Origin: JBBQNJ01 sp038329845
Lineage (GTDB): Bacteria; Planctomycetota; Phycisphaerae; Tepidisphaerales; Tepidisphaeraceae
Length of the DNA stretch: 9,053 nucleotides
Assembly (NCBI GenBank): GCA_038329845.1
Contig: JBBQNJ010000116.1
Location: 1 to 9,053, forward strand
Reading direction: 5' to 3'
The notes beneath the pieces are model-generated. The model saw only the letters and a list, made by a program, of their open reading frames with translations. It made no database searches and was not told the origin of the DNA. A program made the position numbers and the translations under genes. Shown here piece by piece: positions 6,452 to 9,053 of this stretch (positions are counted from its first letter, which is position 1; each line of letters opens with the position of its first letter).

Positions 6452-7411
6452 GTGCGCGCTCTGGTCTTCGATCAAACCCTGACCTATCGACCGCGCCATC
6501 CCGAGCCGGATCCGGCCGAGGGCGACAGTCTGATCCGCGTCCACCAGGCGGGGGTTTGCTCGACCGATCACGAGATCGTCCGCGGCTACATGAACTTTCG
6601 CGGGATCATCGGCCACGAGTTCGTCGGGCGGGTGGTGAGTTCTCCGCGAAAAGAACTGGTCGATCAGCGGGTGGTCGCCGAGATCAACATCGTCTGTGGT
6701 CGCTGCGATTTATGCCAGACGGGCTTGTCAAGCCATTGCCGCAATCGGTCGGTCTTGGGGATCGCCAATCATCCCGGGGCCATGGCCGATCTGGTTCGCA
6801 TGCCCGCGGAGAATCTTCACGTGCTGCCGGATCAGGTCGATGACGACCAGGCGGTGTTCGTCGAGCCGCTGGCGGCGGCGTTCCAGGTTCTCAAGCAGAT
6901 CAAGGTGGATGAGCGGCGCTGGGTGACGGTGCTGGGCGATGGGCGACTGGGGCTGCTGGTTGCCCAGGTGTTGCGCAACGCCGGCTGCCCGGTCCGGGTG
7001 ATCGGCCGGCACCCGATGAAGCTGGGGTTGTGCGAGCGATGGTCGATCCGATCGCGCGCGGTGGGAGATATCTCGCCAAGGCACGATCAGGACGTGGTGG
7101 TCGAATGCACCGGCTCGACGGCGGGGTTCGAGCTGGCGATGCAGATGGTCCGGCCCCGCGGCACGATCGTGTTGAAAAGCACCTTGGCGCAGGGCAAGCC
7201 GCTGAACCTGTCCGCGCTGGTGGTGGATGAAATCCAGGTGATCGGAAGCCGCTGCGGTCCGTTCCGCGAGGCGATCGCGGCGTTGGCGCAAAAGCAGGTG
7301 GATGTGATCAGCCTGATTCATCGGCGGATGAAGCTGGAACAGGGTGTGGACGCCGTTGAATTGGCGGCGCGGCCGGGGGTGTTGAAGGTGCTGGTGGGGG
7401 TGGAGAGTTGA
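6452..7411 (+). CDS. Zinc-dependent medium-chain dehydrogenase (alcohol/threonine dehydrogenase-like)
   Basis: The product (319 residues) is an NAD(P)-dependent oxidoreductase of the MDR superfamily. The GroES-like catalytic domain has zinc ligands Cys36 (GVCSTDHE) and His55-Glu56 (IIGHEFVGRV). A structural zinc lobe carries Cys82, 85, 88 and 96 (CGRCDLCQTGLSSHC). Glu138 lies in FVEPLAAAF. The Rossmann fold starts with VLGDGRLGLL (Gly162, 164, 167), followed by VRVIGRHPMK. The usual acidic residue at the end of strand 2 is absent and Arg186 is there, which may favour NADP. The family norm is about 340-350 residues; this one is slightly short after the nucleotide-binding part but has no obvious gap in motifs. 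It starts at GTG 6452, three bases after the lipoprotein stop. The substrate cannot be deduced from the sequence; an alcohol, polyol or amino-alcohol is possible. Confidence 0.88.
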   Translation: MRALVFDQTLTYRPRHPEPDPAEGDSLIRVHQAGVCSTDHEIVRGYMNFRGIIGHEFVGRVVSSPRKELVDQRVVAEINIVCGRCDLCQTGLSSHCRNRSVLGIANHPGAMADLVRMPAENLHVLPDQVDDDQAVFVEPLAAAFQVLKQIKVDERRWVTVLGDGRLGLLVAQVLRNAGCPVRVIGRHPMKLGLCERWSIRSRAVGDISPRHDQDVVVECTGSTAGFELAMQMVRPRGTIVLKSTLAQGKPLNLSALVVDEIQVIGSRCGPFREAIAALAQKQVDVISLIHRRMKLEQGVDAVELAARPGVLKVLVGVES

Positions 7412-7412
7412 A

Positions 7413-7489
7413 CCAATGGGAATGACGAATTAGGAATTAGAAATTTGAATGTAGAATTTCCAATCTGGGATTTCGGATTTGGGATTTGA
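7413..7489. repeat. Eleven-unit degenerate 7-bp tandem repeat
   Basis: The gap between the dehydrogenase and QueC-like genes contains eleven heptamers in unbroken phase. Examples are GAATTAG at 7427-7433 and again 7434-7440, AATGTAG at 7448-7454, AATCTGG at 7462-7468, and GATTTCG, GATTTGG and GATTTGA at 7469-7489. The loose consensus is GAATTNG, drifting to GATTTNG at the right end. The AT-rich content contrasts sharply with the flanking GC-rich genes. Comparable heptamer arrays are known as STRR in cyanobacteria and occur in other environmental bacteria. The array ends 44 bp before the next ATG, so it may lie in the 5' leader of that gene. Confidence 0.85.
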
Positions 7490-7533
7490 GCGGGAACCGG
7501 GGCGTGAAGAGTTTTACAGCGGGGAAGGGACCC

Positions 7534-8196
7534 ATGGCCAAAGATCTGGCGATTGTGCTGAATAGCGGATCGGTGAATTCGGCGGTAGCGACGGCGGTCG
7601 CGGCGCAGAAATATCGGGTGATCCTGCTCCATGCCGAGACCGGCGTCCCGTCGGCTCGACGACGCTCGGCGTTCGATCAGCAGTCGGCGCATTTCCGTCC
7701 CTACCGCGAGCACGTCCTGCCGATGCCGTATCTGTCGGCTGTGCAGCCGTCTTCTATGGGGGGCACGACGTCATTGCCGCTGGATCCGCGCCATCCGGCG
7801 GCGCTGGCGCCGCGGATGCTCGAACTGCTTCCGCTGGTGGCGGTGGCGGGGCGATTCGCGGGGCACTACCAGGCATCGGCGATTTACTTGGGGCTTTGCG
7901 TCGGCCCGGGTGGGGATGAGCTTTCGCAGGCGACCGAGTACGTGCAGATCTGGAACGAACTGCTGACGATGCCGTGCGGTCAGGGAGAGCTGGAACTGCT
8001 CGCGCCGCTGGCTGAACTGGAGCCGTGGCAGGTGATCGACGTGGGCGTGCAGGTCGGCGCCCCGTTCGAGCGCACGTGGAGCTGCATCGAGGAGAGCGCC
8101 GAGCCGTGCTGGGCCTGCCAGGGATGCCGAGCCCGCGAACACGCTTTTTCGCAGGCGGCCAAGCCCGATCCGTTGCGGGCGGCGCGAAAGGGGTAA
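7534..8196 (+). CDS. QueC-like protein with altered ATP-binding loop
   Basis: The fold is that of QueC (7-cyano-7-deazaguanine synthase, adenine nucleotide alpha-hydrolase superfamily), at 220 residues against a usual 220-240. The C-terminal zinc site is well kept: TWSC (Cys184) with Cys192, 195 and 198 in CWACQGC, then RAREHAF and a closing DPL. The N-terminal pyrophosphatase loop, normally SGGxDS, reads SGSVNS (residues 11-16), losing the second glycine and the aspartate. The QueC PGRN motif is replaced by APRM (92-95), and the YPDCR region after GPGGDE reads TEYVQIW. Substrate and ATP handling are therefore probably changed or lost. The ATG at 7534 is chosen because GGGAAGGGA lies just upstream and the fold starts there. 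queG, 6 kb away, is the only other queuosine-type gene seen. Alternatives are a relative acting on another base or protein, or a non-catalytic partner. Confidence 0.75.
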   Translation: MAKDLAIVLNSGSVNSAVATAVAAQKYRVILLHAETGVPSARRRSAFDQQSAHFRPYREHVLPMPYLSAVQPSSMGGTTSLPLDPRHPAALAPRMLELLPLVAVAGRFAGHYQASAIYLGLCVGPGGDELSQATEYVQIWNELLTMPCGQGELELLAPLAELEPWQVIDVGVQVGAPFERTWSCIEESAEPCWACQGCRAREHAFSQAAKPDPLRAARKG

Positions 8197-8255
8197 GTCG
8201 CATTACTCGTGTACGATTCTTGCGGGGATCCGCCGCGGGCGGCAACGGACGAATA

Positions 8256-8285
8256 TTGACGAATGGTGGTGGATACACCTATACT
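8256..8285 (+). promoter_or_regulatory. Sigma-70-type promoter of the ArsR-family gene
   Basis: TTGACG (8256-8261) and TATACT (8280-8285) are separated by 18 bp, and each differs from the consensus by one base. The predicted start near 8292 gives a leader of about 53 bases. This is the best promoter match I found in the window. A small GC palindrome (8230-8242) lies just upstream and could mark an operator or the end of the previous transcript. Confidence 0.65.
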
Positions 8286-8344
8286 GCTCGGGCGAAAGGA
8301 ATCCAACCGCGCACCGGGCTTTCTTACAAGCGAGTTTTTAATTT

Positions 8345-8686
8345 ATGGCAACCGCCACCACTGCCGCGCCTTGCGTTCAAAGTGAGGATCTCGAACAGTT
8401 GACCGCCGTGTTTCGTCTGCTTTCAGACAAGACCCGGATGACGATCTTGATGTTGCTGGCCAACGGCGAACGCAATGTCACCAGCTTGTGCAAGGAGCTG
8501 CGCCTGCCGCAACCGACGGTCAGCCATCATCTCGGTCTGCTTCGGGTGCAAAACGTCCTGAGCAACCGTCGCGACGGCAAGCAGGTCTTTTACGGCCTGA
8601 ACGGTCGGGTGACGGTCCAAGCCAACTGTGCCTTGCAGATCGGGATGCGGAACTACGCGATTAATATCACGCCTGTACAAGGCTGA
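8345..8686 (+). CDS. ArsR-family winged-helix transcriptional regulator
   Basis: This 113-residue protein has the ArsR/SmtB layout: a leading helix (LTAVFRLLSDKTRMTILMLL, about 19-38), the helix NVTSLCKEL (44-52), the recognition helix PQPTVSHHLGLLR (55-67) and a beta wing NRRDGKQVFYGL (74-85). The classic metal sites look absent: the ELCVC motif has only Cys49, and the C-terminal helix lacks the Asp/His set of the alpha-5 site. Cys10 and Cys95 remain, so a thiol or redox signal is possible, or the protein may sense no metal. It starts at ATG 8345 without a strong ribosome site. It has its own promoter (8256-8285) and terminator (8717-8742), so it seems to be a single-gene unit. Target genes are not evident; autoregulation is plausible, as is common in the family. 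Confidence 0.88.
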   Translation: MATATTAAPCVQSEDLEQLTAVFRLLSDKTRMTILMLLANGERNVTSLCKELRLPQPTVSHHLGLLRVQNVLSNRRDGKQVFYGLNGRVTVQANCALQIGMRNYAINITPVQG

Positions 8687-8716
8687 GCGAATCAGAGCGT
8701 AAAGCATGGTGATTCC

Positions 8717-8742
8717 AACCCCTCGATTGTCGAGGGGTTTTT
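8717..8742 (+). terminator. Intrinsic terminator after the ArsR-family gene
   Basis: AACCCCTCGA pairs perfectly with TCGAGGGGTT around a TTG loop (10-bp stem, 8717-8739). A run of five T covers 8738-8742. It starts 30 bases after the ArsR-type stop codon. The stem is nearly symmetrical with A's on its left side, so weak function on the opposite strand is also possible, ending transcription coming from the right-hand transposase remnant. Confidence 0.9.
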
Positions 8743-8924
8743 CGTTGGGGTGCGACTCGCCGGCGCATGCGGGCGTGTTCAAGACAAAGGGCGCGCCCGA
8801 AAAAAGGGGACGCGCTTCTTTTTTCACATGGTAATAAAGTTGCACTATTAGAAACCCTTATTAGTTCAGTGTATTGTTGAATGTTGTTGTAATTTCTGAA
8901 AAATGAGCGCGTCCCGAATGCCAT
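8743..8924. other. AT-rich intergenic stretch next to the right-hand transposase remnant
   Basis: This 182-base stretch changes abruptly from the GC-rich gene region to AT-rich DNA at about 8816. It contains the palindrome GGGCGCGCCC (8789-8798), then an inverted-repeat pair (8807-8826 and 8897-8915). No open frame with family resemblance was seen on either strand. It probably belongs to the non-coding end of a mobile element. Confidence 0.5.
8807..8915. repeat. Imperfect inverted repeat flanking an AT-rich spacer
   Basis: The left arm (8807-8826) begins GGGACGCGCT and ends TTTTTTCA. The right arm (8897-8915) begins TGAAAAAT and ends GCGCGTCCC. The arms pair over 19-20 positions with two differences (one gap and one mismatch), around an AT-rich spacer of 70 bases. 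The arrangement resembles a terminal inverted repeat of a small element or a REP-like palindromic unit, of the kind often seen next to transposase genes. The right arm ends ten bases from the stop codon of the transposase fragment, so it may instead be an end structure of that element. Confidence 0.6.
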
Positions 8925-9053
8925 TCACTTAACGCTCCCCGCTTTCATTGTTTTCTTCAGTTTACGTCGGGGAATCGTCATTTTTCGATAGGTGTCCTGC
9001 AAGTCCTTGATGACCCGCGGCTCATGGCGGTCACGACGTTTGTTCACCGCCAA
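8925..9053 (-). CDS. C-terminal fragment of a probable IS4-like transposase, cut by the window edge
   Basis: On the minus strand an open frame enters at base 9053 and stops at TGA 8927-8925 (42 codons). The translation contains RRDRHEPRVIKDLQDTYRKM followed by a lysine/arginine-rich end (TIPRRKLKKTMKAGSVK). The motif R-x-x-R-x-EPRV-x-K with following basic residues and a PR pair resembles the end of many IS4-group DDE transposases, as I recall them. The DDE residues lie outside the window, so it cannot be said whether the element is intact. The adjoining inverted repeat fits an element end. The family assignment is tentative. Confidence 0.5.
   Translation of the reverse strand: MAVNKRRDRHEPRVIKDLQDTYRKMTIPRRKLKKTMKAGSVK

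Noticed and set aside
7534..8196. Anti-phage Qat or type IV CBASS system around the QueC-like gene
   Set aside because: No ATPase, nuclease, cyclase or effector partner is seen in the window; the neighbours are a dehydrogenase and an ArsR-type regulator.
8667..8924. Minus-strand open frame over the terminator and inverted repeat (85 codons)
   Set aside because: It crosses an intrinsic terminator and a sharp composition change and resembles no family.

Overview
The window looks like a chromosomal stretch from a high-GC planctomycete, perhaps of the Phycisphaerae. This is inference from style: a sulfatase with a formylglycine-type active site, a HEAT-repeat lipoprotein, a RegA-like regulator and degenerate short-period tandem repeats between genes. 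No rRNA, tRNA or CRISPR array was seen. Both ends carry fragments that look like C-termini of DDE transposases, so the block lies between mobile-element debris or its ends fall inside elements.

Layout, left to right. 3-170 (+): tail of a probable transposase, overlapping tail to tail with a start-less DUF2283-like reading frame (139-333, -). 318-1322 (-): queG, epoxyqueuosine reductase, whose last ~20 codons look frameshifted. Divergent from it, 1433-2977 (+): a cytoplasmic sulfatase. 2978-3304: a convergent gap with an 8-bp tandem repeat. 3305-3916 and 3967-4395 (-): two response regulators in one apparent operon, CheY-like first and then a receiver plus Fis-type HTH; no histidine kinase is present. 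Divergent from these, 4587-5486 (+): murI, glutamate racemase. It is followed closely by a HEAT-repeat lipoprotein (5522-6448) and, after only 3 bp, a zinc-dependent medium-chain dehydrogenase (6452-7411). A 7-bp-period repeat fills much of the next gap. 7534-8196 (+): a QueC-like protein that keeps the zinc-binding cysteines but has lost residues of the ATP-pyrophosphatase loop and of the QueC substrate region. 8345-8686 (+): a small ArsR-type regulator with a good promoter and a clear intrinsic terminator. 8743-9053: AT-rich, containing a long imperfect inverted repeat and the tail of a second transposase (-).

Functional reading. QueG acts in the last step of queuosine synthesis and MurI supplies D-glutamate for peptidoglycan. 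The sulfatase probably hydrolyses a small sulfate or phosphonate ester in the cytoplasm. The two response regulators imply signalling from kinases encoded elsewhere. The part most likely to hold something undescribed is the QueC-like protein and its operon surroundings: its fold appears kept while its usual chemistry appears lost or changed.
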